From contig JBHEKY010000001.1 of NCBI GenBank assembly GCA_041859095.1, positions 1-32,518 on the forward strand: DNA of 32,518 nucleotides, in the 5' to 3' direction. Below are positions 31,722 through 32,518 of this stretch, piece by piece (positions within the stretch are counted from its first letter, which is position 1; each line of letters begins with the position of its first letter). The position numbers and the translations under genes were made by a program. Origin of the DNA: UBA1422 sp041859095 (GTDB lineage Bacteria > Bacillota > Clostridia > Peptostreptococcales > Anaerovoracaceae). Below the pieces are notes generated by a model that had not been told where the DNA came from, ran no database searches, and saw only the letters and a list, made by a program, of their open reading frames with translations.

Positions 31722-32518
31722 TTACTGCTCCTCCAGGTTTTTAAACACTTTGTCCACAAAAACCCGAACGATTTCGGGGTCGAATTGCGTGCCAGCACAT
31801 CTTTTGATTTCTTCGATGGCAAGTTGCGGCGTGATTTTGCTATGATAGGATCTATCTGCTGTCATGGCATCATAAGCGTCAGCAATAGCAATCATTCTAG
31901 CTTGTATGGGGATTTCTTCCCCCTTCAAAGACTGCGGATAACCACTCCCATCCCAGCGTTCTTGGTGTGTCAAAACGTATTCGGCGATTTCAGAAAATTC
32001 ATTGACTGCGCTTAGAATACGGTGTCCGGCTTCTGAGTGTTTTTGTATTTCGATATATTCTTCTTTCGTTAACGGTCCTGCCTTGTCCAAAATGGAATTC
32101 CCAATTCCTATTTTTCCAATATCATGCACCAAACCTGCCAATTTTATTTGCTTCACTTCTGCTTGAGAAAAATACATGTGCGCGGCAATCGATTCGCAAA
32201 TATCTGCAACGCGTTTGGAATGACGCATTTCTCTGTTGTTTTTTTCATACAACGAGTTCATGATTAAATCGATAGATTTGCTTCGCATGCTTAATCTTTC
32301 GGCTAGTTTGTGTCGATACATATCATCTTCGGCACATTTAAAAATATCCTGCATACGCTCTTGCGCGTTGGTTTTGACTGCATATCCTAAAGAAACCGAC
32401 ATGATGCTGTTCTTCTCGCGGCGTTTCTCAACAGCAGAGTGGATGCGTTCTATCAGTATTGTTGCTTCTTCCTCATTGGTTCTTGGCAACAAAATGATAA
32501 ACTCATCCCCACCGATTC
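31722..32518 (-). CDS. GGDEF/HD-GYP cyclic-di-GMP turnover protein (5' end outside window)
   Basis: At least 264 residues are visible; the start lies beyond the right edge. The first visible residues read IGGDEFIILLPRT, an intact GGDEF motif (32499-32513), followed by the rest of a diguanylate cyclase domain. The C-terminal 180 residues are an HD-GYP phosphodiesterase: HSKRVADIC, LVHDIGKIGI (the HD pair), HSEAGHRIL and HQERWDGSGYP (the GYP motif). GGDEF-HD-GYP proteins may make or degrade c-di-GMP; when both domains look intact the net activity cannot be told from sequence. It could set the signal read by the riboswitch at 10615-10691. Confidence 0.9.
   Translation of the reverse strand, partial: IGGDEFIILLPRTNEEEATILIERIHSAVEKRREKNSIMSVSLGYAVKTNAQERMQDIFKCAEDDMYRHKLAERLSMRSKSIDLIMNSLYEKNNREMRHSKRVADICESIAAHMYFSQAEVKQIKLAGLVHDIGKIGIGNSILDKAGPLTKEEYIEIQKHSEAGHRILSAVNEFSEIAEYVLTHQERWDGSGYPQSLKGEEIPIQARMIAIADAYDAMTADRSYHSKITPQLAIEEIKRCAGTQFDPEIVRVFVDKVFKNLEEQ

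Noticed and set aside
31577..31722. Frame continuing past the HD-GYP stop and a GATGCAAAGG sequence suggestive of a second c-di-GMP aptamer
   Set aside because: The other conserved aptamer parts (P1, GNRA hairpin, AGCCGG side) are missing and the protein matches nothing known.

Overview
The window looks like a chromosome segment of an anaerobic low-to-mid GC Gram-positive bacterium (Bacillota, Clostridia; an acetogen or Eubacteriaceae-like relative is plausible but not proven). The case rests on a non-pyrrolysine MttB-type methyltransferase, an AcsE/MtgA-type methyltetrahydrofolate methyltransferase, rubredoxin/rubrerythrin proteins, a c-di-GMP-I riboswitch, a PPxTG-type cell-wall sorting signal, a perfect sigma-54 promoter and strong AGGAGG-type ribosome sites. 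Almost all genes lie on the minus strand; only a TetR regulator and a CDGSH protein are on plus. No rRNA, tRNA, IS element or CRISPR array was seen.

Layout by coordinate. 1-944: 5' end of a YhgE/Pip-like membrane protein (minus) divergent from a TetR regulator. 941-3567: one-carbon/methionine pair, homocysteine methyltransferase-MTHFR fusion plus pterin methyltransferase. 3735-9530: a seven-gene peroxide/oxygen-defence operon read perR, katG, DUF454, double rubredoxin, ferredoxin-rubrerythrin fusion, ferritin-like protein, membrane protein. A PerR box lies at its promoter and a perfect hairpin terminator at its end. 9828-10736: a Flp-type prepilin fused to a BspA-like leucine-rich domain, behind a c-di-GMP-I riboswitch and terminator. 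10737-11692: glutathione peroxidase and a plus-strand double CDGSH protein. 11771-13828: dapF-dapL (diaminopimelate/lysine). 13992-16609: a translationally coupled MttB-like methyltransferase and ornithine/alanine-type racemase. 16706-23189: trehalose module (otsA-otsB fusion, GH65 phosphorylase, beta-phosphoglucomutase) with enolase, headed by a leader RNA with mutually exclusive stems. 23410-24246: MBL-fold hydrolase. 24411-28714: a PAS/sigma-54 activator, a seven-repeat PPxTG-anchored surface protein and an Rrf2 regulator; the last two lie behind a consensus sigma-54 promoter with upstream dyads. 28999-31490: MFS transporter and a PlsC-type acyltransferase. 31722-32518: a GGDEF/HD-GYP protein cut by the window end.

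Connections. The peroxide operon combines haem catalase-peroxidase with several non-haem iron proteins under PerR, and glutathione peroxidase sits nearby. Trehalose can be made from UDP-glucose and glucose 6-phosphate and, if the GH65 enzyme is a trehalose phosphorylase, recovered as glucose 6-phosphate. Two cell-surface genes carry elaborate control: the pilin-LRR gene by c-di-GMP, the propeller-like adhesin by sigma-54 and possibly Rrf2. A c-di-GMP turnover protein is encoded at the right edge.

The most interesting candidates are the riboswitch-controlled pilin-LRR fusion, the structured trehalose-operon leader, the sigma-54/dyad region of the adhesin operon with an 18-bp element shared with the pilin promoter, and the MttB-racemase pair.
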